A DNA stretch of 64,000 bases from Siphlonurus alternatus (lineage: Eukaryota > Arthropoda > Insecta > Ephemeroptera > Siphlonuridae): NCBI GenBank assembly GCA_949825025.1, contig OX463781.1, positions 3,351,667-3,415,666 of the forward strand, written 5' to 3'. Positions 12,134 through 64,000 of this stretch are shown here, piece by piece. Under the pieces are notes generated by a model. The model did not search any database. It had not been told where the DNA came from and saw only the letters and a list, made by a program, of their open reading frames with translations. Numbering within the stretch: position 1 is the stretch's first letter; the number at the start of each line of letters is the position of its first letter. A program made the position numbers and the translations under genes.

Positions 12134-12410
12134 GGGGAAGGTAATGCGCCCAATGTTAAAAATAATCTCATAAATGAAAATTATGAGACTTTTTTTATTT
12201 AAATTTTCACCTCTGTCTCCCCTATCAGTTAAATTTAAAATATCAGATATTACAAATTCGAGCTACTTTTTGAGTTATGAATTTGTATACCTGATATTTG
12301 AGCTATAATGCCTATAATACTGATAGGAGAAGTAGAGGAGAACATTTTACTATTTTTTTTTGCATAATTTTCATGTGTGGGATTTTTTTTTTAACATTTT
12401 AACCTCACCC
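12134..12410. mobile_element. TTAA-flanked MITE, GGGKAAGGTAA family, copy 1
   Basis: TTAA at 12130-12133 and 12411-12414. Its inner parts (CCCCTATCAG, TACAAATTCGAGCTA, GTAGAGGAGAACATTT, CATGTGTGGGATTTTT) match the copy at 60137. It lies a few hundred bp beyond the otp stop codon and could fall in its 3' UTR or flank. Confidence 0.8.
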
Positions 12411-12693
12411 TTAACATCTACTAAGTATACTTTCACTGACATTAATCCTTATGCTTATTAATATCAAGAACTTTATTTACTTATTTATATCTAATACGTT
12501 TTCGTTTATTCGTCGTTATGAATAATTATTTTGTTGAATTATATGTGGAATATCATTAAAACAAATTGCAAAATATTAAAAAACTTTACTCGCCCTTTAA
12601 TTAAAATTAATTCAACGATATTGACAAAACTCATAAATATATTACATAAAATATAAAATTAAAGTTCCATGTTAGATTATAACATTATTTTGT

Positions 12694-53884
<41,191 letters not shown>

Positions 53885-54259
53885 CTGTGGACATGTACAA
53901 ACATGTTTGATTATGATGTGACGTCATCATGGACTTAATCAAGTACTGTACAATATTGGGTAATTATATTTTTAGTTGCTATTTATTTACATAATTATAC
54001 TTTTCTCCTACTCCTAACAATATAAAACAAATAAATTATGTTAATTTATTAATAAAATAATTAATTAAGATTTTATTTTACCCTGTCTTAACAATGCATT
54101 TAACATTTAACAAAAAAAAAAATGTATTACTGTTGTCATTTATATTTGTGCTTATTTTGCATATTTCTATTAGTATGATTTTTTTCAAATTATAACTATT
54201 CTTGTGCAACTAAAACAACAAAACAATGTACCACGACAGGCCACGAAACAGAGAAGAAA

Positions 54260-54262
<3 letters not shown>

Positions 54263-54302
<40 letters not shown>
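54263..54302 (+). repeat. (GA)n microsatellite
   Basis: About 20 GA units, upstream of the first recognised otp exon. Confidence 0.95.
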
Positions 54303-54304
<2 letters not shown>

Positions 54305-54721
54305 GGGGGTCTGAATAATTGACACCCAGGGAGTCCCAACGACAAGACCAGATCTCATTCATTAGTACAACCATGCACAAAAGTAAAGCAGCTCTGCTCT
54401 TATCATTGGTTTTCTGCTCATATCATCATTAAGATATTTTCCCAAAATATTTGTAACATGAAACGAAAGTCACATTTAAAGTTTAGTTTCCGGTTTTATT
54501 CACTGTCAACAAGTTTGTTTTTTGCTTTAGAATACATTTTTTTAGTAACTTTGAACAGACTAACTATAGTTTGTGTGATTTTTCAGATGTTTGACATAAT
54601 TTTATTGTACTCTAAGGTTGAAATTAGATTTTGTACATCTCAGTGCTTCAACTGAACCCTGTTGTAAGGTACTACATGGTCACAAGTTACTAAATTAACT
54701 TCCAGGCTCTTTGTGGATCTA

Positions 54722-54985
54722 GTTTATTGCTTAGAGGTTTTAGGGTAACTTTCAAACCGGGGCGGCCATGGCCTAAAAAAATCCATCCCAGCATTTACCT
54801 GGTTGTGATTAAGAGAACCATGGAAACCTCAGTCAGGATTGTTGGCAATTGATAGAAGATGTCATCAATCACCTCCCGGATGTGTGAGTGTATGTTCTTT
54901 AGCAACTTGTGAAAAGTTTGGCGGTGCCTGGGATCGAACTCAAGACTATTAGATGTACATACCACTGAGCCATCTTCTTGGAAGA
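54722..54985 (-). mobile_element. tRNA-headed SINE sharing the core of the 5S SINEs
   Basis: Minus strand: tRNA-like head with A box TGGCTCAGTGGT and B box GAGTTCGATCC, a linker, then CCTGACTGAGGTTTCCATGG, GGTAAATGCTGGGATGGATT and GGCCATGGCCGCCCCGG, the same core as in the 5S-headed copies. Confidence 0.8.
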
Positions 54986-55655
54986 ATAATTTTATTTTAG
55001 AAATTGCATGGAAAACTTGAAAAATCATTAAATAAAACGTGCATTATCGGCTCAAGTGGTGATTATTTCCAGGTAAATTGAACACAATGACTTATTGTCC
55101 AGTCAGGGTTTTTGAAGTTGTGGCCGCCTGGCTGTTTTCTAAGACTCTTTGTTTCTTATTTGTAACATGTGTTGTCTAAAAGGTTGTGTACATATTAAGT
55201 CACTGCATGTTATGAACAATTTGTTTACCAATGTTTATAGTATTTAAGGAACTTTTTCCAAGTATTATATTTATTTATTAATAATTAATTAATTAATAAT
55301 TACATAGGATTTTGAAAATTCCCGATCGATATTTTAATAAAATTACAATTAGTGCCCGATGGTAATAATATCTGTATCAGAATATTCAAGTTACCATTTT
55401 CAATATTATTATATTTTCTAGGCTGTCATTAACGCTAATTTTTAACCAGAAATTTAACATTACTGCGCATTAATAAGCTAATGTAATAAATTTTATCTAT
55501 TTGGAACTGGGAATTTGCAGTGTGTACATGGCGAACATACATCACGGCATTTAAGTATATAAAGTATAACTGTTGTATATAGCAACTATATATCAACAAA
55601 AACATAATTTTAAAAAATAAATGTATTTTTAAATGAACAAAATTCATGAATATTT

Positions 55656-55950
55656 TTTATTGCAGAAATAAATAGATATAGCATCAAATTATATTACTTT
55701 GATTTTTTTCAGATTTTTCAGAGCCCAGGAATTAAGTATTGCTAAAAAGTTTTGCAGAAGTTGGGTTTAAACCCACGCCTCCTTTAGGTCCTATCCTTTT
55801 ATTATAAGAAGTGATGCCAATTGACTCCCTGCACTTTAAATAATTTAAAAAAAAAAATAATTTCCTGGGCTCTAAAAATCTGAATAGTATAACTTTGCAC
55901 TTTCTATTCATTTCTGCATTAAAAAATTTCATACAGGTTGTCCATTGTTC
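55656..55950. mobile_element. foldback MITE, GAGGGTGCAAAGTTATGC family, diverged
   Basis: TATTGCAGAAATAAATAGAT and CAGATTTTTCAGAGCCCAGG face CCTGGGCTCTAAAAATCTG and TAACTTTGCACTTTC. Confidence 0.7.
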
Positions 55951-56944
55951 CATTGATATAACATAGTTACAAAAGTTCTGTTCATCAATACCGTATTTAC
56001 ATCCTCCACTCAGTGATGACGTCATGAGCGGATAAAACAGAAAATACGGCGACAGCGTAATGAGAGGGCTTTGACGCCAATTTCCTCGCAGCGTTTCTCT
56101 CCATATATTTTCAACTGACTTTAATGTGGCTCTCGTTTTTCAATCGTAGCTTATCAAGCCCCTGATATGTAGGCAAATTGTTCTACATTATTGTTATTAC
56201 ATATTCTTTTACGAAGAACTTTATAAAACTATAACATCTTTACGAGAAAGTTTGTCGGCAAATTTATGCTCCATGACTTGAGATTTAAATGCAAAATGGT
56301 TTTTTAATTAATTTAATATTTTAATTATAAATTTAGGGCTGTCTCAAACAATATTGCATGAGTTTGCAGCGCATGATTTAAAAAGTAAGAACCAATGCAA
56401 TCAGGTGTAGTCGCGCACACAGCTTCGTATCGTATCGTATGATAAGAAATTTAGAACCGATTCTAAATTAGAAATGTACGATCGCAGAAATACGAGTCTT
56501 TGTACGACCCGCCTTAAAATGCAATCTATATAGCCTGAATTATACAATAGTTTTTTTATATATATATGTAGATGATCAAAACTGGTTGAATATTTGCACA
56601 GTGGTAAAAAAAAAATTAGCTGACCTGTTTGGCTTTACCGCATACTTAATCGAAGTAAAAATAAATACAAGGTTAAATAGTTTTTATTTTAATTTTGGTC
56701 ATTCGTATTGAAATTGTTGAGTCTATGTATTATTTTCACACCAATTTCGTAATAATATTATGTAAATTTATGGTAAGCATGACTGCTTGAATTTCAGTAC
56801 AATAGATTGTCAAATAAAATTCATTTCTGTTTATTTTTACAACTTACTTTCACTTTATTTTTGACACTAAAAATTTTATTACATAGACTTTGTTTGTCCC
56901 ATTTAAAAGATCGGAGTAAATTATAAAAAAAAGTACATAAGTTA
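55951..56944. other. sequence upstream of otp coding exon, with a GC-richer patch
   Basis: A unique patch at 56020-56160 includes GTGATGACGTCATGAGCGGA and GCGTTTCTCTCCATATATTT and could be regulatory. The rest is AT-rich and unassigned. Confidence 0.35.
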
Positions 56945-57114
56945 CAGTATAACAGTTCTTAGTTTACCTCTAGACAGTTCAGTATACGGCGCCAGATATA
57001 TCAGCCAATGAAAAGGCTGAAATAAAGGATGGCCACCTTTTCATTGGCTGATATATCTGACGCCTTCTAGCCTATACTGAACTGTCTAGTGGTAAACTAA
57101 GATCTGTTATACTG
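56945..57114. mobile_element. TA-flanked foldback MITE (CAGTATAACAG ends), copy 2
   Basis: TA at 56943-56944 and 57115-57116; ends CAGTATAACAGTTCTTAG and CTAAGATCTGTTATACTG; inner TATATCAGCCAATGAAAAGG. Confidence 0.9.
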
Positions 57115-57192
57115 TAGCTTTATAAATTTTGGGACTTAAAATTTAATTTATGTAAAAATTTGCAGTTATTAAGTGGCCTTTAAATTTTATTA

Positions 57193-57312
57193 CATTCGTC
57201 GCATTGGAAAATTTCCCACTTGCAGTCTTGTTAATCAACATGCCCTGTGTTATTCTTACGGAGCATGGTGAGTAACAAGGCCGCAAAGGAAAATTTTCCG
57301 AGGCGACGAGTG
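57193..57312. mobile_element. CACTCGTCGCC-type MITE, copy i
   Basis: TA-flanked; CATTCGTCGCATTGGAAAAT and ATTTTCCGAGGCGACGAGTG. Confidence 0.87.
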
Positions 57313-57539
57313 TACTATATTATTTAATACTCTTTTTGGTATCAAATTTTAGTATTAAAAATTCCCAGGCTGAAATCAGTTTTAACTTCTTTGTCAACAT
57401 TTCATCATGTATATAATTACAATAAAAAAATATTAAAAAAGGAAAGGTTAAATCTTCAAATTAAAAAGCATTTAATTCTGTAAAATCTATACATGCCAGT
57501 ATGTTGAAATTTAGGCCGATGTTTTGATTTAAACCGGTA

Positions 57540-57665
57540 ATATTTTCCATCAAGGTATGTATTAGCATGTCAATCCGTCAGTCGCTCGTCAGGCCGATGT
57601 TTACACGAAGCTTGACAGTCCAATTAACACGTGACACAAGCGTGCAGCTGACGAAAATCCACCCG
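57540..57665. promoter_or_regulatory. GC-richer unique island upstream of otp
   Basis: Contains GACAGTCCAATTAACACGTG and GTGCAGCTGACGAAAATCCA: an ATTAAC homeodomain-like core with CACGTG and CAGCTG E-boxes. Candidate enhancer. Confidence 0.35.
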
Positions 57666-57689
57666 AGGTATAGTCGATTGAGGTTTGGA

Positions 57690-57806
57690 ATAATGTCTTG
57701 GAAAATTTCCACTTGCAGCCTTGTTAATCACCATGCCTCGTAATAATAACACAGAGAGTATGGTGATTAACAAGGCTGCAAGTGGGAGATTTTCCAAGGC
57801 GAGAAT
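57690..57806. mobile_element. CACTCGTCGCC-type MITE, copy j
   Basis: CTTGGAAAATTTCCACTTGC and AGTGGGAGATTTTCCAAGGC; both tips eroded. Confidence 0.78.
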
Positions 57807-58091
57807 AAGAAAAGGAATATAATGCAATATTTAAAAAAAAAATGTTTGAAAAGACAGAAGAGTCTTATAAAATTGTCGAGTTTTTAATAAAATATAATAA
57901 TTATACTAATATATAGTTTGCATTCATCTCGATTGTGGAACAAAACTTTCAAATCTTCCAATCAGGGGGTCATATTTGTGTACACCATTCAAAAAGTGAA
58001 ACTTCACCTGAAAACGCCTTCTAAAAACCCTCCGCTTTGCTCTCCATAAGTTTCTATTAGATTTTTTACAAAGTCATTGTCTGAAATATTG

Positions 58092-58282
58092 AACTATCTG
58101 CCTACCACGATCCAGTGTAATAATAATCTATCTACTAATATCAGGTGAGTGCAATAATTATATAATAGATTTATATGTTTTGTTATGTTCCGATTTGCAG
58201 CTCAAAATTGCATTCACTTGAAATGTCAAAAACTCATCGGATACAATTACACATGATTGCATACAGCTCATTATTCCGGACG
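58092..58282. mobile_element. GTCCCTCGTCCGGAATAATG-type MITE, diverged copy
   Basis: AACTATCTGCCTACCACGAT, AATATCAGGTGAGTGCAA and GCTCATTATTCCGGACG match 38249. Confidence 0.7.
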
Positions 58283-58352
58283 TTATTTAAGCCCCCAAAC
58301 GACCTTTACAATATCAATTATTAAGTGGGCACTTTTTTTATTGTCGGTTTAA

Positions 58353-58752
58353 GGTAGAGATAACGCCGAACAGCTGTTCGACGTACTCCCATTTGATTAA
58401 ACCGGAGTAAACCTTAGCAAATTCATAAAAAAATCTGATTTTTTTTAAGGGGCAGATACTAAAATCCATAGAAAAAGTTTCAAAACAATTTAACGAGCCG
58501 ATTTTTTCAAACTAAGTTCTTAGTTTGTCTCTCCATGGGAAAGCCCTATATACTGAAAATTAAAAAAAAAAATAAATAAATAAAATAAAAAAAAATCGGC
58601 TCGTTAAATTGTTTTGAAATTTGTTTTATGGCTTTTAGGCATGCACTAATATCTGTCTCTAAAAAAAAATTCTTAATGTTTGTGAATTTGCTACGGTTTA
58701 CATGTTAATCAAAGGAGAGTACGTCGAACAGCTGATCGGCGTTATCTCTACC
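58353..58752. mobile_element. TTAA-flanked foldback MITE, GGTAGAGATAACG family, copy 2
   Basis: TTAA at 58349-58352 and 58753-58756; tips GGTAGAGATAACGCCGAACA and GGCGTTATCTCTACC. Same body as 24290. Confidence 0.9.
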
Positions 58753-58759
58753 TTAAAGG

Positions 58760-59420
58760 TAATAATTACAATAATTGCGTTTTTGTAATGTTTTCTACCA
58801 TATATATAAGAAAAAAAGAACTGCATTGTTCAATTCACAATCTCGCAAATATACAAAGTCTGTACGTTATTTTTTATTCTGATCGTAAAGTAAAACACAT
58901 AATTATAACGTATCCGTAATATTAACTGCATTCATCCAATGGACCGTACTGCATGCTTATTCACGACGCTTATATATATATATATTACAAGTCGATGAAA
59001 ATGATTCTATATTGAAAATACAAAACAAAATACGCATCAAAGAACATTATGTAAATATACGTATATGAAAATATTTTATACAAACGCATTTTTTTATCTT
59101 TTACACTTTACGACATTAAATAAAAATATTAATAATATATTATTTAATATACTACAAGCTATTAGCACTATATTATTAATTGAAAACAGCAAAAAAAAAT
59201 ATTATAAATTATGTTAACATGAAAATGAGCCACATGCAGTTTAGTTAAATATAATTATTATTATTAATTTGGCATTCATGCATGGGTCATGGATGGATCT
59301 GCATGGATCACGCATGCTTGGTCTATCAACAAAATTTTAATTAAAATAGTAAATGGCATTATAACGTATAAATATTTTATTTACGGAACATAATTTAATA
59401 AGAGATGATATATTGAGGCG
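58760..59420. other. AT-rich upstream sequence
   Basis: Low-complexity A/T; a GCATGGATCACGCATGC-like patch at 59278-59320. Nothing recognised. Confidence 0.45.
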
Positions 59421-59429
59421 TGTGTTCCA

Positions 59430-59600
59430 TATTGCAGGAAGAAGCCGCGAGGTGGTAAACTGAGCCAGCTTACCCGGCCGTCTCACGGGACTGCAATGTT
59501 GTAGCCCTCAGATTTATATTCCCGCCTCAGTAAGCGAGCCGTAACGGATCTCGCCTTTATAAAGTGTCCGCGATACACAACCCTGAAGTATACCAAACCG
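59430..59600 (-). promoter_or_regulatory. otp: GC-richer island with TATA-like box and splice donor (possible otp 5' exon)
   Basis: On the minus strand, CTTTATAAAGGCG (TATA at about 59561-59556) is followed some 30 bp on by GCTTACTGAGG, and then GACGGCCGG with gtaagc, a good donor whose last exon base would be 59474. There is no ATG between. It may be an untranslated first exon and promoter of otp, or an enhancer. Inferred from motifs only. Confidence 0.3.
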
Positions 59601-60136
59601 TTCCATATAATAACGTATTTCAAGCGGGTGTTTTCAAACAAAAGAAATTGTAACCAAATATTATAAAATTGTATACTTTCAAAAAACTCTCAGCTCTAAA
59701 CAGTGCGCCTATACCTATTTCTGTGTTTTAAAAGTTTAAAAGTATCGAGGCTTCCAATGGAAAATACAAATCAAGAAGGTCTATTATTACTGTTCCAGGT
59801 ATATGTTTTACAACCTTCTTAAAATGCAAAGTGTGAGCATTATGCCACGGGAGCCTTGATATACAGTATATTTATGTATATACATAATTATCTTGTCGTT
59901 CTTGTTCATTGCAATAAGCATAAAATAATTATTACATGCATGAAAAAAAAAAATCGGCATCAGAATCAAAACACAAAAGTTGATAGACGAAATAAGAAAA
60001 TATCTGAAAATTCTAACCAAAAAAATTATTCCTTCAAGAAACAATAAAAAAAAAATCAAAATGACTTAAAATAAAGATATAAAAATGAGTATTTCATATT
60101 TCCAAAGTTTCTTATTAAAAAATTGTTTATAGTTAA

Positions 60137-60439
60137 GGGTAAGGTAACACGGATCAGCTGAATCAATGCTAAAAAATCCCACACATGAAAATTAAGAAAA
60201 AAAAATGTTCTCCTCTACATCCCCTATCAGGTATACAAATTCGAGCTAGTTTTTGAGTTATGAATTAGTCAACTTTCAAAATTCAAAACTCAGAAACGAG
60301 CTCGAATTTGTATATATCTGATATTTTAGCCACTGATATAGGGGATGTAGAGGAGAACATTTGATTTTTTTTTCATTATTTTCATATATGCATGGGATTT
60401 TTTTTAGCATTGGGTCAGCTGATCCGTGTTACCTTACCC
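60137..60439. mobile_element. TTAA-flanked MITE, GGGTAAGGTAACACGG family, copy 2
   Basis: TTAA at 60133-60136 and 60440-60443; ends GGGTAAGGTAACACGGATCA and its inverse; inner arms TGTTCTCCTCTACATCCCCT and inverse. Copy 1 lies past the other end of otp at 12134. Confidence 0.9.
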
Positions 60440-60479
60440 TTAATAAATACACTTTACTTTGTACACGTTGACTGGCTCG

Positions 60480-60675
60480 ACATTTTGCGCTACCTTCGGT
60501 CAGTCTGAATTGCGCACCAGGTGACGTCACAGGTGCTAACCAGGAGACTTGCCTCACCTTGCTGGCGGGGGTGGCACGGAGCAAACACTCCTCGCGTACC
60601 GAGGAGAGTGACGCACTTAATTAGCGACGAGTCCCGTGACCGTTCATCGGAAATATCGCACGTGATGGAATTAAA
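60480..60675 (-). promoter_or_regulatory. otp: GC-rich island with strong minus-strand splice donor
   Basis: Minus strand ends CCCCGCCAGCAAG then gtgagg (last exon base 60558), an excellent donor. A frame compatible in phase with the otp exon at 53884 is open for more than 40 codons but has no ATG; the ATG present (about 60636) is in another frame and stops after eight codons. Also holds CTAATTAAGTGC and GGTGACGTCACAGGTG. Either an untranslated 5' exon or an enhancer. Confidence 0.3.
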
Positions 60676-60702
60676 ATTATATCGTATAATGGAAAACCGT
60701 AT

Positions 60703-61010
60703 GAAATTTATTATTACAGAAATAAATAGAAGGTACTAAACTATGCTACTCTATTTTTTCAGATTTTTTCAGATTTTTTTTTTTTTTTTTTTTTTAGTTA
60801 TAGTGTTCTATTGTTTTAATATTTTTATTGAAAATGCAGCCACGCCCTCTAGGCCGTATCGTTTTTATTAATTAAGGCAGGGCAACATAACTTACAGAAC
60901 TTTTCAATAATTATTTAAAAATAGTTCTAGGAGTAAAAAAAATCTGAAAAATTCACAGTAGCATAATTTTGTAGCCCCTATTTATTTTTGCAATAAATTT
61001 TTTTATATGC
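60703..61010. mobile_element. foldback MITE, GAGGGTGCAAAGTTATGC family, diverged
   Basis: TTATTACAGAAATAAATAGA and CAAACTATGCTACTC-like left part face CACAGTAGCATAATTTTG and TATTTATTTTTGCAATAA on the right; the middle holds a T tract and GCCACGCCCTCTAGGC. Confidence 0.65.
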
Positions 61011-61351
61011 CAGTTGTCCATTTTTGTTTCTATATCTAGCATAATTTGAATAAAAATGAGAAATATATTAATTAAAATCATGAAGTAATTCAATTTAATT
61101 CTAAAAAATTATGTAATTATTTTATGTTCTTCGATCATTTTATTATGTGAACGAATACGTTTCCTATTGCAGTCCTATATAATTTTGACTCACAATTTTA
61201 GATGAAATGTCGATTTCGTGCCATGAAGTCATGGACAAATTTGCAACGATGTGCATAAATCTATTCAATTTTATTTTATTATATACTAATATTTTTTTAA
61301 AATTTTACAATAATTAAATGTAATTCATATTTTATATATTTCACATATAAT

Positions 61352-61419
<68 letters not shown>

Positions 61420-62540
61420 TATATGTCATTTATTAATTCGTAATAATATAATGGAATTAAAATATTCAAAATGATGTATATTTTGAATAAAAATGAAAAA
61501 TATTTATATTAATTAAAATCAGGAAGTAAAGAATATTCATTAATAATACTGCAGTTATGAAAATGGTCATTTTAAAAATTGATTATAATTAGTTTCCGTG
61601 CTTCATTTTATTATTCTGTACTCTGCACAGTATATTTATACGGTTTTATGTGATAAGTTTGTCCCACAATTTTAGGTGAAATAAATGTCGCTTTATACAT
61701 GAAGTGCAGAAATTTGCAGCTCTGTACAAACAAATGTTCAAATATTATCATTTAAGTTAAATAAATTGTTTATAAACGTTTTTTTATGAAAATGAGAAAG
61801 TGAAGGTTAAAAATTTATTACGTATTTTTTTAATTAAATTAAAACTTTCAGTAGTATAATTAGAATCTATTGTTTTATTAATTAAATGCAATCTGTTAAA
61901 TCAATTAACACATAACTCATTGCAAACTCACATAACTTGTGCACATTGAATCAATCGATATTTATAAGTAGTAATTTTGTTTAACATTTAAAAAATTAAT
62001 ATTTCAGTATATTAGCAAATAAAAATATAAATTGTGGATTTAAATATCCACAAATTAGTGAGTGAAAAAAAACTTTTTTATGAATTATCTTTGTATTATT
62101 TACTTCTCAAAATTAGCATTTTATAAACCATACTTATTTACTTGAGTAATAATAGAATATGTGTTTATCAAGTTCTTGGAAATGACGGGCTTGAAATGCT
62201 GCATGTGAAGTTTTCGTGATTTTGTTTTATTGTAAATTTTCGTTATAATTTTTTGCAATACGTACAAAAATAATTACGCATGTAAAATTATACTATATAT
62301 TATACTTTACATTAAGATGTTACTTTAATTTGGATTCTGCATGAAAGGAATTAATAAAGCTTTAGGTGCATAGAACAATATACTATTTTTTTTTGTACAG
62401 TATAATTATATGATGTAATTAAACCATACACGTTATACTATACAGTGTTCGTAAAATGCCACTGTCATGCACCGATTATAATTCAATTTTAACTTTAATT
62501 TTTTTTTAATATTTTACAGATTCTTATTGTTTCCGATTTA
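61011..62540. other. AT-rich sequence upstream of otp
   Basis: Very AT-rich, with a TA microsatellite at 61354-61414. Two loosely similar blocks near 61060-61250 and 61480-61730 (ATGAGAAATATATTAATTAA and AATGAAAAATATTTATATTA; GACTCACAATTTTAGATGAA and GTCCCACAATTTTAGGTGAA) look like an old tandem duplication. Confidence 0.5.
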
Positions 62541-62542
62541 GG

Positions 62543-62950
62543 TTGAGCGTGGCGCAGTGCATTGACCAGTTCTCGTTAGATTACCGAAGTCAGGCTACGT
62601 CGAGCGTGGTTAGTACTTGGATGGGTGACCGTTTCAAGTAAAAATTACGCTGCTCCCTCCCTGGGGTATGATAAATTCGTCTCACTTTCCACCCAGTGCA
62701 GTGATGCACTTGTTTGTGGTTCCCCAGGCTTTGGACATCGCTTTGGTCCATTGAGAAAAAGTGGAGGTGTCCGTCCTTACTGAGGTTTTCCACGGTTCCC
62801 TCAGTCTCACCTCAGTGAATGCTGGGACACATAACAGGCTGTGGCCACCATCCTTTCCCTACCTTATCCTTACCCATTACCTTGCCGCGAGCTGTAAGCT
62901 CTTAGGGGTGTATCCTTGTAAAAAAAAGAAAATAATAATAATAATACGAT
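62543..62950 (+). mobile_element. SINE, 5S family type A, full length
   Basis: 5S-like head GATTACCGAAGTCAGGCTAC, GGTTAGTACTTGGATGGGTG and ACC; middle with CCCAGTGCAGTGATGCACTT and GTTCCCCAGGCTTTGGACAT; core ACTGAGGTTTTCCACGGTTC and GTGAATGCTGGGAC; tail AGCTCTTAGGGGTGTATCCT and A-rich end passing into TAA repeats. Best reference copy. Confidence 0.92.
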
Positions 62951-64000
62951 TTTTGTTAATCGAAGAAGTTCAAAATTACAACACACACATTCAGTATGAC
63001 TTCCCAGAGATAATTAACTGTTGATTACATTGTAATTACATTTTCATTATACCATGTTAAGTTATAGTTAATTTGAGGCAATAGACTGCCGGTTCAACCA
63101 ATTTCTTGAAGCAAGTCAAACTCTGCTCTCTAAATGTTTTAATATTAGTTCAAAATCTAATAATGTGTGTTCCAAAAAGAAGAAAAATTAATTTATTTAA
63201 ATATATCTACATGATTGACCATTAATTTAAATTTACTGAAATATGGAAAATATTGCTGCGTCCAGGAAAAATATTAAAGTTATATATCTTAAAATTTATA
63301 AGTTGAAAGATTCTCAAAATTAATAAAACTTTATTTTGAAAATTATAATTTACTTATATTGTACTTTCTTATACATATAACTTTTAGGAGTATAATGGAT
63401 ATTTTATATATGCTTGCACATAACGAATTTGTAAAATGGGCTATACACGACCATCAGTATGGTAAATTTGTAATATATATGGCGTTCTTTGCATAATCTT
63501 TATATATTGTGTAAAAGTATGAATCTAAAAATTTCGATCAATAAAAACGTATCTATATTGGCAGAGCTCATCTCAATAATATTTACTTTCTATTCAACAC
63601 AAAATAAATTCTAGAAAAATGAAGCATGGGAAATGTGCCTTTCATAATACAACAACCTGCATTTATGCGTGTGCACATAAATTTGAAATTCTAAATTATT
63701 ATTGCAATATTTTTTAATAAAAATGTAATTAAATCAACAATCTATTGATATATCCGAACAATAATGTATATTTTATTACGTGGTATTGGTTTATATTCAC
63801 ATTTCACTTCAATCAATTATTTTTTAATCTAAAAACGTAATTGTGTTTGTATACGCGCACTTGATTATTTTTTTAATATTTCCTAACTGATTTCATAAAC
63901 AATATTTACAACCCACGAACAACATTTTATGTATAACTTTTTGATTCATACTATTTTTAACTCAACAAGTTTTTATGTAAATTTAATTCCCATTGTAATT
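62951..64000. other. AT-rich sequence to window end
   Basis: No exon, repeat with clear ends or GC island recognised. The missing first exon of otp was looked for here without success. Confidence 0.45.

Noticed and set aside
54895..54985. Possible tRNA gene on the minus strand
   Set aside because: A and B boxes are present but no proper acceptor stem, and it continues into the SINE core.
62543..62620. Possible 5S rRNA gene
   Set aside because: Only a diverged 5S-like head is present, continuing into SINE body and tail; the same arrangement recurs in other copies.

Overview
This is an AT-rich animal genome window with split genes, canonical GT-AG introns and dense small transposons. It is most likely from an arthropod, either insect or crustacean. 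The host call rests on the 5S rRNA-like heads of the SINEs, on a secreted C-type-lectin-like gene fragment, and on the form of the orthopedia protein; the species cannot be named from the sequence.

The main gene is orthopedia (otp), a PRD-class homeobox transcription factor on the minus strand. Four coding exons join cleanly: 53481-53884, 19526-19712, 18265-18459 and 12694-13154. The homeodomain is split between codons 46 and 47 by an intron of about 33.8 kb. The last exon carries a 19-Gln tract and ends in the diagnostic OAR motif. The first coding exon (N-terminus and promoter) was not found and is probably upstream of 54 kb or beyond the window. GC-richer islands at about 59.5 and 60.6 kb carry good minus-strand splice donors and could be untranslated 5' exons.

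Convergent with otp, on the plus strand at 4735-8106, are three well-spliced exons: a signal peptide, a linker, and the first strand of what looks like a C-type lectin domain. The rest of the domain was not found, so this may be a broken gene or one with very distant exons.

Nearly everything else is repeats. These include a piggyBac-type foldback element with a second element inserted at its exact centre (1.5-3.7 kb), two hAT elements with perfect 8-bp target duplications, a 2.4-kb CACTG-ended transposon carrying exon-like islands (20.6-22.9 kb), and about a dozen families of TA- or TTAA-flanked foldback MITEs. There are also 5S-headed SINEs with two tail types, a tRNA-headed SINE that shares their core, a LINE 3' end, a minisatellite next to an otp splice site, and many long GA and TA microsatellites.

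Scattered GC-richer, apparently non-repetitive islands inside and upstream of otp are candidate regulatory elements. One contains the perfect palindrome TAATTAACGTTAATTA, a double homeodomain site. No rRNA or tRNA gene, CRISPR array or prokaryotic feature is present.
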